64,000 nt of DNA from Halisarca cf. caerulea (Eukaryota > Porifera > Demospongiae > Chondrillida > Halisarcidae), in assembly GCA_963170055.1 (NCBI GenBank), contig CAUJGJ010000313.1, positions 1,646,701 to 1,710,700 of the forward strand. The letters run 5' to 3'. Below are positions 46,130-57,620 of the stretch, one piece after another. Below the pieces are notes generated by a model that was not told the origin of the DNA, did no database searches, and was given only the letters and a program-made list of their open reading frames with translations. A program made the translations under genes and the position numbers. Position 1 is the stretch's first letter, and every line of letters begins with the position of its first letter.

Positions 46130-48844
46130 GGTGGGAGTCTACCCAAGCTAAAGTCAATTTTGGCAGTTTTTTTCATTTTTTCATTTTTGTGAAAACCATG
46201 TAGTATAACATGTATACAATGCATTTATGAAGTTTGTTTAGCAAAATTTTGTTGCTTAACCAAGATCTAGCCCAAAATTTATTGAATGATAATTCAATGA
46301 TGTGGAATCGGCCATTTTTCATCGCATTACGCAACGAAAAAAACATGGTGGACGATAGCGTTAGAAGGGATTGTTGTGTGATTTCATCGTTGTAGCAGAA
46401 GCCAGCACGCGGAAATGGAGCAATTTCAACTTAGGCTAGAGCCTTCACCCCAAAAGGGAAAGTATCGCACCAGGAAACGGAGAAAAAGGTCGAAGCACTA
46501 CTTTCATGGCCTTCGTCCAGATCAGCTACCCAAATCATCTGAAATGACTCATAGTAGTGATAGTGAAGAGGTTGAAGCATCAGAAATGACTTCTGTTAGC
46601 GCTAAGAAGTTGAAGTTGCCAATGCCAAGTATATCAAGTGATAATTCAGATGACTCTGCTGATAGCTATTCCTTAACTTCGGAAGACATGACCAGTGACA
46701 AGGATAGTGATGAGGGCTTAAATGACAGTGTATCTGCTGACAACCTAGAAGGCTATCGCATTGTACATTTGCCAACCATGGTTGAAAGTCTACAATCATC
46801 AGCTGTTTGCAGCAAGTGTAATGGGCAACTTGTCATAGAGCATAATAAATCAGAAGGCATTGCTACACCTCTCCTCATAAAGTGCAATGCATGCAGTACC
46901 AATGCCACAATAGACTTACCTGTTGCATCTGAATCACGAACAAAGGAATTAAATTTGAGATCAGCCTTATCAGCACGTTTTATTGGAAGAAATTATGCTG
47001 GGCTTCGGAAATTTCTTGCTGTACTTGGCCTTCCAGTTCGTTTGTCAAAGGCTACCTACTACAAGTACTCACAAAAGTTACATGATGTTGCAGTGGAAGA
47101 GGCAAAGCAAAGCATGCAAGTTGCTGCAATGGAGTTACATCGCATCTATGCTGAGGATCCATCACTCCCCCCTGCTGATGATGATGGGATTATAAACGTG
47201 ACTATTACATGTGATGGCACTTGGGCTAAGCGGGGATTCACTTCACTGCATGGAGTTGTTGCAATAATTTCACTGACAACCGGGCAAGTGATTGATTACG
47301 AATGCCTCTCTAAATCGTGCCAGGGATGTAAGTCATGGAAAAGCAGGAAAGGTACAGATGAGTATGAAGAATGGGTACAGAAACATGCTGATGTCTGCAA
47401 AATCAATTTTGAAGGCTCATCTGGAGCAATGGAGAGTGAAGGAGCTCTACGAATGTTTCGGCGGTCATCTTCGCAGTATAAGCTGAGATATACCAACATC
47501 ATCAGTGATGGTGACTCGAAGACGCACACAGCTATTGTTCAGGAAGATGTTTATGATGGGCGTGAGGTGCAAAAACTGGAGTGTGTTGGGCATGTTCAGA
47601 AGCGTATGGGTACTGCCCTCCGTAAAGTAAAAAAGGAAAAAAAGCTGGGAGGAAAAGGCAAATTGACTGATGCCCTCATAGATTCTATGCAAACATACTA
47701 TGGAATGGCTATACGTAACAACAAGGGTAACGTTGATGAAATGGAACGTGCAACTCTGGCAATATTATACCACAAATTATCTACTGACAACAAGCCACAA
47801 CACGAATATTGTCCGCTCAATTCATGGTGTAAATATAAGAACCACAGAGGACCAGAACCATTTAAGCACAACAAAGCCTTACCAGAAGGTATAGGCCAAG
47901 CAATTCTGCCCATCTTCAAACGACTCAGTGAGAAGAAACTATTGGAAAAGTGCGTTGGGGGCTTTACGCAAAATCAGAATGAAGCATTGAACAACCTTAT
48001 ATGGTCTTTCTGCCCAAAGGCAGGATATGCTGGAGCAACTGTTATTGAAACAGGTGTTGCACTGGCTGTGTGCATTTTTAACAATGGATACACAGTTATT
48101 GAGCGGATACTAACACGGCTTGGAGTATCTACAGAAGAATATCTAAGAAGATTTGTTCGGGTGCTTGATGATGAAAGAGTAAAGAGAGGAGAGAGGAAAT
48201 CTTCAGCAGCATCAAAAACCAATAGAAAGAAAAAAAGACAAGAGAGGAAAAGAACAGAGGACAAAAAGAAAGATCAGGAGGGGGAAACATATGTTCCTGG
48301 AGGATTTTGACACTCGAGACTTGTTTTCACGATTTTCTCACTTTTTTGTTTTACGCTACCAACCATTTGTTGTCGCATGTAACTCTTTCATACTTTGCTG
48401 TATCCTACACAAACCTATATTCATTTTGAAGCTTATGCTCTGTACTATGCAATGGATAGATCAGTTTTGTGGCTTCTGTAACTATTTGTCACCTATTGAA
48501 GGTCAAATTACGTAATAGTGTACAACATAACACCTTTGGGATTCAAATGCATTTCTCTATCCATTGCATAGCTTTGTGATGGCACCTTGTGCCTGTCACA
48601 TGACAACACTATTGCGCAACTCAAATAACAAATATGGCCGACGGCGCGATAAAAGGTCCGTCTTTTAGTTCAGCAATATTTTATCTCTTTTAGCTGTTAG
48701 AAACTTTTTAGCTGCAGATTTGAATAGAGCAGAGCATTTTTACTATAAACAAGAGGCAAATGCTTACCTCCTCTTTACGCTAAGGAAGAAATCGGTGGTG
48801 TTTTACTTTTGTTTATATTTTGTGGTTTTGGGTAGACTCCCACC
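46130..48844 (+). mobile_element. Complete Kolobok-like DNA transposon in LINE 2
   Basis: Perfect 17-bp terminal inverted repeats GGTGGGAGTCTACCCAA (46130-46146 and 48828-48844), flanked by TTAA on each side (46126-46129, 48845-48848). Removing the 2715 bp and one TTAA rejoins the LINE frame exactly (LSFL|KELGH). A TTAA duplication with GG-starting ends fits Kolobok; piggyBac also uses TTAA, but the transposase is unlike piggyBac. Confidence 0.85.
46415..48310 (+). CDS. DDE transposase, Kolobok / 'Mutator-like' domain type
   Basis: 631 residues; cuts and joins the element ends in the nucleus. N-terminus is basic (RKRRKRSKH) then Ser/Asp/Glu-rich. A zinc-ribbon-like CxxC...CxxC lies near residues 131-165 (VCSKCNGQ ... 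KCNACS). Catalytic core candidates: Asp267 in TCDGTWAKRGFTSLHG, Asp365 in ISDGDSKTHTA, Glu523 in TQNQNEALNNLIW; Cys/His motifs (SKSCQGCKSW, LECVGHVQKRMG) lie between them. C-terminus is Lys/Arg-rich, a likely nuclear signal. The ORF is intact and sits 285 bases inside the left terminus. As I recall, such proteins are labelled 'Mutator-like transposase domain' in databases, while the TTAA site points to Kolobok. Confidence 0.85.
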   Translation: MEQFQLRLEPSPQKGKYRTRKRRKRSKHYFHGLRPDQLPKSSEMTHSSDSEEVEASEMTSVSAKKLKLPMPSISSDNSDDSADSYSLTSEDMTSDKDSDEGLNDSVSADNLEGYRIVHLPTMVESLQSSAVCSKCNGQLVIEHNKSEGIATPLLIKCNACSTNATIDLPVASESRTKELNLRSALSARFIGRNYAGLRKFLAVLGLPVRLSKATYYKYSQKLHDVAVEEAKQSMQVAAMELHRIYAEDPSLPPADDDGIINVTITCDGTWAKRGFTSLHGVVAIISLTTGQVIDYECLSKSCQGCKSWKSRKGTDEYEEWVQKHADVCKINFEGSSGAMESEGALRMFRRSSSQYKLRYTNIISDGDSKTHTAIVQEDVYDGREVQKLECVGHVQKRMGTALRKVKKEKKLGGKGKLTDALIDSMQTYYGMAIRNNKGNVDEMERATLAILYHKLSTDNKPQHEYCPLNSWCKYKNHRGPEPFKHNKALPEGIGQAILPIFKRLSEKKLLEKCVGGFTQNQNEALNNLIWSFCPKAGYAGATVIETGVALAVCIFNNGYTVIERILTRLGVSTEEYLRRFVRVLDDERVKRGERKSSAASKTNRKKKRQERKRTEDKKKDQEGETYVPGGF

Positions 48845-49078
48845 TTAAAAGAATTAGGCCATTTAATGCAGGTCAAATCTTCAGAAACTCAATCATACCA
48901 TTTTTTTGTGTCAAAGAATCAGTATTATCATACAAAGGTTTAATTCTGTAGCAATTTTGTCTTGTAGTAAGGTGTAGATCTAGGTTAAACTTTGTTCTCT
49001 TAATTTGTTCATGTTATATGTATTTATATAGTACCCCACTGTATGTCTTTACCACTTTCAATTAATAATTATCTTTGG

Positions 49079-49390
<312 letters not shown>

Positions 49391-49394
<4 letters not shown>

Positions 49395-49650
49395 CACGTT
49401 CTTATTTAAATCGTTAAATTCTGATTTATGAGAATCAGCCTAAATGTTACAAATTTGGAACCCTTAACTAGATCAAAGAAAAGATCAAAGGAATTGTTTT
49501 CTAAACAATAACCCAATGTTTACAAAACACTGAGTTGGCTACAGATTGTACAGCTGCTGCAGCTGGTAAACCACTGAGTGTTCAAAATTTGTAACCTTTA
49601 GGCTGATTCTCATAAATAAGAATTTAACGTTTTAAATAAGAACGTGTTAT
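49391..49650. mobile_element. 260-bp MITE with long terminal inverted repeats in a TA tract
   Basis: Left end ATAACACGTTCTTATTTAAA and the reverse complement of the right end agree over about 70 bases with few mismatches. (TA)n flanks both ends, consistent with TA-targeted insertion. The inner 110 bases are unique. Confidence 0.8.
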
Positions 49651-49959
49651 ATATATATATATATATATATATATACTGCACTTATAATTATGTATGGCAT
49701 ATATATATATGATTTAGCCTCAAACTAACCAAAATCCACCTCCTTTGAGAAAGAAATATATCCATGGATTTGAAAATACGTCTCAGTAGTTGCATATGCA
49801 TGGTAATTATGTATGTAGCAAAAGAGTGATAACTGCCATTGCAACTATACTCTGAGACTGAAACATCTCCATTTAATTTACAATTTCATCACCATTACTG
49901 GCAAATTTATACCTAAATGCAATTACTAGTTATAATTACTAATTTCCATAGTTTAGCAC
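49651..49959. other. AT-rich intergenic DNA
   Basis: Short TA tract then non-coding sequence; nothing recognised. Confidence 0.5.
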
Positions 49960-50560
49960 AATACTGATGTCCACTGAGTGCCACACACTTATATTACACC
50001 CACAGCACTCTGGAAACTCCATGTCTGTCCACTCTGTGAATGTGTGTGGTGCTATAATTATATAGTGCCAAATATTTGCCTTAGCACCACCAATCTCAGT
50101 AATATACAACTAAACAGCCCACAGCATTTCGGAAACTTCACATGTACCCCCTGTGAATGTGTGTGGTGCTAGTGACAGATATTCGTGCACCATATCATAT
50201 ACCACTTCATATATATATGTCCACTGTGAATGCGTGTGGTGCTAGCGTCAAATATTGGTCTTAGCCCTGCCAAGGCCTATAGTCTCATGTAGCCATCCCC
50301 TTTACCTGTTCCCTTAATTACTTTCCTTTGAGGGAAGTGATTCATTAGAAGAGAACAGGAAAAAGGGGCTGGCTACACAACATTAATCATGGCCAGTGCT
50401 ACTCAAATACACCCACATGCAGCTCTTCAGAAATTTAATGTGTGTCCACTAGCTGTGAATGTGTATGTGTGCATGGCCTGGTGCTAGTGCCAACATTGCA
50501 TGGTACCACCATACACCCAGTCGTTCACACTTCCTGGAAACTTCATATGTGTCTACTGCA
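49960..50560. repeat. Degenerate minisatellite of about 130-bp units (second locus)
   Basis: At least four diverged units with CCACAGCA(C/T)T(C/T)(T/C)GGAAACT, GTCCACTGTGAATG, GTGTGGTGCTAGTG and TCTTAGCACCACC. Same family as 38015-38657, about 12 kb away. A 25-bp imperfect inverted pair (CCCTTTACCTGTTCCC / GGGAACAGG-like) lies near 50297-50365. Confidence 0.65.
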
Positions 50561-51390
50561 TGTCTTTCCTGTCTCTACTTAGCCATAAAATTATAAGGTA
50601 AAGGGGGGGGGGGGTAATTTGGAACAGCGTATATAACTGTCAGGCCAAAAGTAGCCGGTATATATAGTGTCACTGAACCACTGACAAGCCACATCCCGGC
50701 AACTTTTTCTAGTCTGCATTGTCTCCATTAAGTGGGAGTTTGGCAGTGGCACTGAAGAATGGCTGAGTAACCTAATTACAACAAAAATTACAGGCTCTGC
50801 TCCAAATCATCGTCGTATTCCAAATGCCGTATAGCGGGCCTTTTGCGGGAGAAAACCTTTGTACGGAAGCCGAGAGGGAAACCGCAAAGCCTGCGCCGCA
50901 TGCGTTTCGGAGCACAAGCCGAAAGTCGCCGAATCATCAGTGCTTTTCGGAGCACGAACCATAGCTGAAAGTGTTTCAGAACACTGCTAGTGGGTTTCGG
51001 GGTGAAAGCAAGACCCGAAAACCGGATAGCCACCGCAACCGAAGCGCCGAAACTGCGCCGAAATTGTTTCGGAATACTTTGGGGGTCCGCCAGTATTAGT
51101 GTCGGGGAAAGTCTAGAGTACGTCTATTGTAATGGTATCTAGTATACATGCGTCTATTAGAGTGTCTAGAGTTACTGTTACAGTATTTAGTGTGGCTAGA
51201 GTGTCTATAGTGTGTCTTGTATGCCAGTCTGTTGTGCCTATAGACTGTCCAGCCGATATTTTCATTATTATTAATGTGCACCATACCCAAATGGTACTAG
51301 GACACACAAGGTCCTATGTAGCATAACACAGGAGTACAAAAAAGGTTAAAAAGAAAAAGTTCAATGTCAGATAATACAGTTGGCATATAA
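50561..51390. other. GC-richer repeat-derived region, no gene seen
   Basis: Contains a G-run (50604-50613) and, at 50830-51085, many GTTTCGGA / CCGAAA words in alternating orientation, suggesting a decayed inverted-repeat element. From 51110 to 51240 the words GTCTA(G/T)AGT repeat at irregular spacing. Confidence 0.45.
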
Positions 51391-51529
51391 TAGTCTCGTC
51401 AACCAGACCCTGTGTCGCCTCGTTTATTATGATCCGCCATTTTTATTGCACGCTTGTAAAAATGCGTGCAGTAAAAATGACGGATCATAATAAACGAGGC
51501 GAAAAAACAGGGTCTGGTTGACGAGACTA
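51391..51529. mobile_element. 139-bp near-perfect hairpin MITE
   Basis: TAGTCTCGTCAACCAGACCC at the left is mirrored by GGGTCTGGTTGACGAGACTA at the right; pairing continues through CGCCTCGTTTATTATGATCC to a small loop near 51455. TA at both ends fits TA-targeted insertion. Confidence 0.88.
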
Positions 51530-51737
51530 CAAATCACGTGCACTGAAATATCACGTTCATGCGAGGGATCATGTGATTCATTCACCTTTAAATCTCACTT
51601 TTTGGGGTTCCCGACGATCAAGTGCTGAGAAGAATACAAGGATCACAAGCAAGGTATTCCACAATCGATTTTTTATCTTTATCTTTTTTCTCGCCATACT
51701 TTTTTATGGCAGAATCCACTGACCTAGGACCATAGAT

Positions 51738-51964
51738 TATAACAAGTAGATTATCTTATTGAGCAATCACGTAGCAATACATAAATCTTTAAAAATCAAT
51801 CAATAGAACGTTTCGGCCACGTAGACCTTCATTAGCCAACAAATCTGAGAAATCAAATCAAGATTTGTTGGCTGATGAGGTGTACGTGGCCGAAACGTTC
51901 TATTGATTGATTGAAGATTTATCTATGCTACGTGATTGCTCAATAAGATAATCTACTTGTTATA
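51738..51964. mobile_element. 227-bp long hairpin element
   Basis: Arms start TATAACAAGTAGATTATCTT and include GAGCAATCACGTAGCA and AGAACGTTTCGGCCACGTA, mirrored with few mismatches around a loop near 51855. Folded RNA would give a hairpin of about 100 paired bases. Confidence 0.85.
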
Positions 51965-52283
51965 GTTGAACGTAGCAATGAGCCTCTATGACATTACCAT
52001 AGATTATATTCCGGATGTACGCAAACGCAGTACTCGTGAGATGTTACTAAATTTGCAATAGAACTGCCACAGCAATCCTGGTCTGGTGAAGCGGGTGCTT
52101 CTCGAATAAAAAAATCTAACCATCGAGGCTTTAGGATCAGGGGTTGGGTCCAGTATCTATGGTTAGTGTTTAGCCGGTATTGATAAACGCCCATCCGGAT
52201 CAAAATAACTGGTTGAATCAGATTTACTGTGATAGAACTATAAATGGTGACAATAGATCATGGAGTACGTGCAGCTGTACACG
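51965..52283. other. Unclassified repeat-like DNA
   Basis: A minus-strand frame (52203-51994) reads WTQPLILKPRWLDFFIREAP but has no recognised family. TCCGGATGTACGC and GCGCCCATCCGGA-like words near the ends hint at a small inverted-repeat element (about 52008-52200). Confidence 0.35.
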
Positions 52284-53448
52284 CATGTGGGACATGTCCA
52301 TTTGCACTTAAATGGCTTCCGAAGTCGGCGATTTTACTCACTACAAAACTCAAAATCAAAATGAAAATGGACAGTTAATGATCTCAAAGCAGTATAAACA
52401 CATCTAAGCTACTTGTTGCGCTACTTTTGAACCAAATATTTTCCTTTGGTATCCGAATAATCGACGATTTATCTGACAGTCCCAATCAGCAGTTTTTGGA
52501 CTGGAGTAAATCAGAGCGTAGGCCTAGAGACACAGAATATGGACTAAAATGTTCTTATAAGTGATATCTAACGTTCTACCCATGGGGGTTTTGAATACCA
52601 AAACAGTTTTAAAGATATTCAAGAAAAACTTACAATGTTCTGAATTATTCCGCAATAACTCCCTGGAAAACGCAGCATCAAAACCCCCATGGGTAAAAAG
52701 TTGAAGTACCCAACACTGATAAGGATAAAACCCTCGGAAGGCTCCTAGGACAATCCTCTGATTTACTCCACGACATGGCAGTTTGCTAACAAGATCTCCT
52801 TCACAAAGAGCCGCCTTTCACATGACAGTCATGTGATTTTAATGTGACGTCATCCTAGACTTTCTTTGCAGCTCCAAAGTGAGGACGATCTCGAAGCCTT
52901 AAAGTGGATAAACAAGGGAGTAATCGATACGCAAGCGAAATCAAGTTCGATTGAAACATCCCATTCTGATCTAGCTATAAGCCATTTTCAGCAAAATCAG
53001 GAATTGATTGGAGTCAAGCGTCGGCAACAAAGAAACCTGAGTCAAACCGTCGGCGATCGGCAACATCGAGGTATGCGATCTTTGTTTAAACACACTATGC
53101 GCTAGTCAGTGTTACGTTGATACTTTAGAATGTCTTCGTTCAACCTATTAGCTGATTGTACATGTCCTGGGCATCATTCGATCTAGAATGAATTACAGTT
53201 CGTGCTAACAAATACTGATCGTAAATGCCATCCTTTAAGTTTTCCATAGTATCTGAGATCAATCGTGCCCGAAATAGCATTTGCAAAAGCGTGAGTGCGG
53301 AATACTTCCACAACGCTAACAAACTTGAGTTTGTGAACAAAGTACTTCATCACGCGCGTGTCACATGACTTGAAGCCTTACGTAGGAAATTTTAGGCCAA
53401 ATTCCAGCTCATTAACACCATTACAAGATTTTGGACATGTCCCACATG
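52284..53448. mobile_element. Element A of the CATGTGGGACATGTCC family
   Basis: 1165 bp bounded by CATGTGGGACATGTCC (52284-52299) and its exact inverse (53433-53448). The left subterminal CATTTGC and the right subterminal TCACATGACTTGAAGCC ... ATTCCAGCTCATTAACAC match element C at 59418-60596. No clear target duplication. An acceptor-like TTTCTTTGCAG at 52871 precedes a 79-codon frame without known motif. Confidence 0.65.
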
Positions 53449-53682
53449 CACAGTTATGAAGTGCAAGTGACTGAATTCAATTGATTACAGGAGATGTCAA
53501 TATGTTCTGCGTATCTGCTTTGATTCGCAATTGGCTGATTGCCGGCATTGTTTCGTATTTTTGCTTAAATTGCATTTTTGTGACATGTGCATCACTGATG
53601 AATTTAGACTGCTCTGCAGTTATATACAGTCTGAAGGAAGAAATGAATTGATTTTTTTTAATAGAAAGTTTCATGGGCACTT

Positions 53683-54103
53683 CAGGGGCATATCCAGGGG
53701 GGGGGGGGGTGCTCAGGGTGCTCAAGCACCCCCCTGAGGCTCAGAGCCTTAGCTTTAGTGAGTACTCAGTAAATATGTTAGAAGTAAGCACCCCAGCTTG
53801 AATACTTGATTTTTTACACAAAATCATATTTTGTGTAGTATTAGTCAATGTATTGAGCTAAAAGAGTACCAAAGTGTCCATGTTCGCTATCATTTCCCTT
53901 CATTTAAGCTAGCAAAGAACAAGTGCACGAAACTGGTGGCCATGTTTGATGACGTCATAAGTCGGCTTGCAACGTTATGATAATAATCTGCAAGTCTCTA
54001 CTCGTTTGATGTTATAATACACGTGACTAAGAGAAAATATACAGAAATCGAAATTTATAGGGACAGTGAGCACCCCCTGAGAAAAATCCTGGATACGCCC
54101 CTG
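53683..54103. mobile_element. hAT-like MITE
   Basis: Ends CAGGGGCATATCCAGGGG and ATCCTGGATACGCCCCTG are inverted; subterminal GTGCTCAAGCACCCCCC is mirrored by GTGAGCACCCCCTGAG. CAGGGGCGTATCCAGG-like ends are common in animal hAT MITEs, as I recall. Flanks (GGCACTT / CACTGGC) show no convincing 8-bp duplication. The inner part is non-coding. Confidence 0.7.
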
Positions 54104-54391
54104 CACTGGCATTGCTTAGTCTCACATAGCCCAGCCACTCTATCCACTACTTCTTATATGGTATCATCATATTATTCTAAAACATGCGATTCGAGTTTAA
54201 AAACCTCGTGGGCCGCCTACGGCCCTGGAAACTCAAATCGCTTGGAAATCGTCGTTATTGACCAAAATAATACTTTGAAGAGCTCTTCTGGTCTAAAAGA
54301 CTCTTCACTGATAAAATCAGGAGCAAACGAATGAATTTCACCGAAATATAGCCGAAAGATTATGTATCGACTTCGCGTCCGCCATGTTGTT

Positions 54392-54451
<60 letters not shown>

Positions 54452-54806
54452 TCGTTCCGGACGTTCCGGACACCTCCGGTGAAAGTTAAAATAATATAGG
54501 GCCGCCTTCCGGCGACCCAAAAGAGCAGAAAAAGTGGTCTTGGCTATGCATGACTAGACAATTGTTGTGGTGGCTAGACTATGTTTGTTGGGCCAAGCTA
54601 GGGTTTGTTTCAATGTCCCTGCATAACAATTGCCAATTGGACTCGACGGTATTTTGCATACTATACGTACATGCAGCACTTATGCCATTGTCAGGTCCAT
54701 GCACTATCACGACTATATGACTTGGCTTAGAAAAGGAAGGAAACATACGGTATACACTTTTAAAAAGTTTCCGTAAAGTAATTCCTTCACGCTGCGACCA
54801 CTGACG
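54104..54806. other. Intergenic DNA with small inverted repeats
   Basis: Inverted pair GCGATTCGAGTTT / AAACTCAAATCGC at 54186-54241 around GGGCCGCCTACGGCCC. A (TA)n tract spans 54393-54447. No gene seen. Confidence 0.5.
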
Positions 54807-55538
54807 CATGTGAGACATGTCCAGGATCTGTTATGATAGCGCTACCCAGGTTGCATAGCGATAAAATGTAATTTTTCAGCGCTTACAAGTTATTAGTCAC
54901 GCAGTTATCTCGTGATTTGGACTAATATTCGGGCGTATACGAATAGTGAATCCGCGTTTAGTGACGTGTTCTGTCGTCACGGTTGCTCTGTCACATGCTG
55001 GCTTGTGACCTAACTCGCTGTTCTTCTGAATCATAGTTTTCGGCTGGGTGCTACGTGAGGGAACTAGCTGGAGACAGTTTCTTGGTATCAACTTCGAGCC
55101 ATCGGAAATATACAACTTTTCCATACGGGTGAGAGAGAGCTTTTGTTCCTGTCCCAAGTTACAGGAGCTTGAACGCTTGCTTTTGATGGCCAATTGATCA
55201 GATCTCGGCTTTGGAAAGGAACGGCCAACTCACCCGCATGGAAAAGTTAGTCAAATTAATGTTTTGTTATAGCGATTTATGTTAAAAAATAGTCTTGGAA
55301 GCGTTCCGCCAGGTAGCACCCAGAGCGTTTCGCTTTTCAATAGGGGTTAGGAAAACCTCAGTAGCTTCTTTGCGATAAAAGCAAGCCTTCGAAAAAGGTA
55401 ATCGTACGAAAGTCTACGTGTCTGCCTTCATTTTAATCCCTTGTTTGACTCTCTGCATCTACTACAAGTTGAGAACAGAAGCTGTAAAAACGACCGAAAT
55501 TTTCACACCTCCGAATTAGCGCGGACATGTCCCACATG
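54807..55538. mobile_element. Element B of the CATGTGGGACATGTCC family
   Basis: 732 bp between CATGTGAGACATGTCC (54807-54822) and GGACATGTCCCACATG (55523-55538). The interior holds an inverted pair AACTTTTCCATACGGGTGAG / CTCACCCGCATGGAAAAGTT (about 55114-55247). The right subterminal region (TTTTCACACCTCCGAATTAGC) faintly resembles element C. No coding seen. Confidence 0.55.
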
Positions 55539-55806
55539 CGGACCCTTCACGTCGTGATCCCCACTAAGCTACACCGTGATTCCAAATATTTCACACCGAC
55601 TTCACACCGTGATCCCGAATAAATCACGCCGTGATTTCGAGCAGCCTTTCTTAGCCGTGATCTTGGTGATTTTGAAGTCTTGTGGAACTTTGCAACAGAA
55701 ATATGACGGCAAGAACTGTTTTGAAGAATACTAAAACGACAACTGTGAGCAGCCATGTTGTTTCAGTATATTCTCGTTTTTGTCATCGTACGTTCACGTA
55801 CGTATG
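55539..55806. other. Short CGTGAT-rich repeat region
   Basis: Repeated ACCGTGATTCC / GCCGTGATTTC words at 55550-55680; similar GTCGTGATCAC words recur at 56765-56905. Non-coding. Confidence 0.5.
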
Positions 55807-56353
55807 TACCGTATATCTTCTAAAATTTCGTCCTTCTAAGGTTTCGTCACCCCAAAAACTGTGACTGGTTGTCTTCTAAAAAAGACGAACAGGACGAATT
55901 CTAATATTTCGTCATCTCTTCTAAGGTTTCGTCAGCCCAGCAAATATTGATGACGAAATCTAAGGGCACGCCCAAACTAAAATGTCTTCTTTACCGTATA
56001 CCGTCACGCTACAGCGAAGCGATCATGCTCACTTTCCTCTTTATGCTTGCACATCAGCACTTCTCTAATAGTGGATGTCCAGATATCTCTGTAAACGTGG
56101 TGACCATGAACAGCAGAGCGATATTTAGCTTCAAAACCAGTAGCCATGTTTGCATCGGTCGAAAAACGGTAGGTTTGTTTCACAACTTGTCATTATTTGT
56201 TTGCGTTTGATTTTTAAATCGTCTTCTAAGTTTTCATCGAATTTTCTAAGTTTTCGTCAGTTTGTGTGGAAACTTCTTAAATACTTCTTATGTTGACAAA
56301 TGACGAAAATTCTGCAAATTCGTCAGTGACGAATTTTTAGAAGATATACGGTA
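55807..56353. mobile_element. TACCGTATATCTTC MITE (547 bp, TA ends)
   Basis: Terminal inverted repeats TACCGTATATCTTCTAAAA (55807-55825) and its inverse ending at 56353. The interior has repeated TTCTAAG(G/T)TTTCGTC words on both sides. TA ends suggest Tc1/mariner-type mobilisation. The open frames inside are not protein-like. Confidence 0.8.
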
Positions 56354-56551
56354 TGACGAAAACAGCTCCGAGCAGAGAGCAGTCTCTGTAGCTCTGCTAC
56401 AATGGTTTCGTCGCCCTTGTTCATCTGAGCGTCGATTATCTGCTCGACGACACCGGCTACCTTCGACGGCCTCCCCGAACTAGGCCTCCGCCCAATTGTT
56501 CCCGTTTCTTCAACTTTACGAAGAAACTTGCGGTCTCGTGGTAGGTAGACC
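56354..56551 (-). pseudogene. Tc1/mariner-like transposase fragment (HTH region)
   Basis: The minus strand reads RKFLRKVEETGTIGRRPSSG, then RPSKVAGVVEQIIDAQMNKG and DETIVAELQRLL, matching the N-terminal helix-turn-helix/linker of Tc1/mariner transposases (GTI.R.PGSGRP.K....V...I..Q.....DETTA..L). It is cut at one side by the MITE ending at 56353 and by a stop near 56553 on the other. No catalytic domain is present. Confidence 0.75.
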
Positions 56552-57620
56552 TTCGCTGGCTAGCTTGCTACAGATGAAATGAGCTCTCAGACCCTTCGTG
56601 TGCCAATAGATGATTCATTGCTTCTTGTAGTCGGGATAAGGCATAGTCACAAGGACAAACTCGGAGAAAGACGAAAGCGAATTCAAAAATCACACCAGGT
56701 TTGGCTAGAATATTCATTGTGCGAGTTGGCTATATTTACCTACACGGCGAACTTGTCAATTCTAGCGTGATCACGATTTCTGTCAGCGTAGTCTTCTTTC
56801 TTTTACGACACTATCTCGGAGTGATATCGATTCTTTCACGTCGTGATCACAGACTTTCGGAGTCGTGATCGCATTTCCTTAACGGCGAGATCACGGCGAT
56901 ATATCTTTACTTTACGTAAACTTTTTTTAAGTGTATACCGTACGTAACAGGCTGACTGGTAGTAGCTATACTAACTACAATTTTCTGCATGCACTTCAGC
57001 ACATGCAAGTTCTATGACTAATGTACTACTTTGGAAGAAAGAATGGGTAAATCTAACATATAAAGATGAAGCCAAAGGAAGGAGCAATACTAGCTCTACA
57101 TCAGGTGTTCAATGCTTATACTGAAAGAAGGCATCATTGAATTGCGTAGTTTTGTAAGGATACATGATTGCATATATTATTAACACATTGACAACCGTAA
57201 GAACCGGAAGTGGAAATTTACACCTCGTTCTGACAACCGCAAGCTTAGGTCATACGAGCGCGCCACGTGTAATTTTCGAGAAGATTGTTATTTGCTCTTC
57301 TATCTCAGTGGAACAAGCTCACACTGTGTAGAAAGTCTTGTTTATTCGTAATTTCGAATGATACAGATTACAGAAATCGCATCGAATAGAGGATAAAGGC
57401 AAAATTCGCAAGACAGGCAAGCCACAAAGTTACAACAAGGATCTAAACCAGCGCGTTCGACGGTAGGTTAACAATAACCTTCGAAAAAGATATGGTGTGC
57501 GTCAAACTTCTTGTAACTTATTAGTAAGGATACAAGGTCGTCTTAAGACCTCTGTAAGCCAGCGTCTGTAGTTTCTTGGCCAGGTTTTCTTCGTAATAAG
57601 TTGAAATTCGACCGCCTTGT
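56552..57620. other. Repeat-rich intergenic DNA, no gene seen
   Basis: A plus-strand frame at 56579-56770 lacks known motifs. CGTGATC-type words at 56765-56905. Near 57187-57245 a short direct repeat TGACAACCG(T/C)AAG. Confidence 0.45.

Noticed and set aside
46415..48310. piggyBac transposase, because of the TTAA site
   Set aside because: The protein lacks piggyBac-like features and has the DGTWAKRG / ISDGDSKTH / NQNEALNN pattern of another DDE family.
52866..53105. 79-codon frame after an acceptor-like site in element A
   Set aside because: No known domain, not conserved in elements B or C by eye; kept only as a note in the element entry.
56579..56770. Plus-strand 63-codon frame (MSSQTLRVPIDDSLL...)
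   Set aside because: It is protein-like in composition, but no family, splice partner or conservation can be shown; it overlaps repeat-derived DNA.
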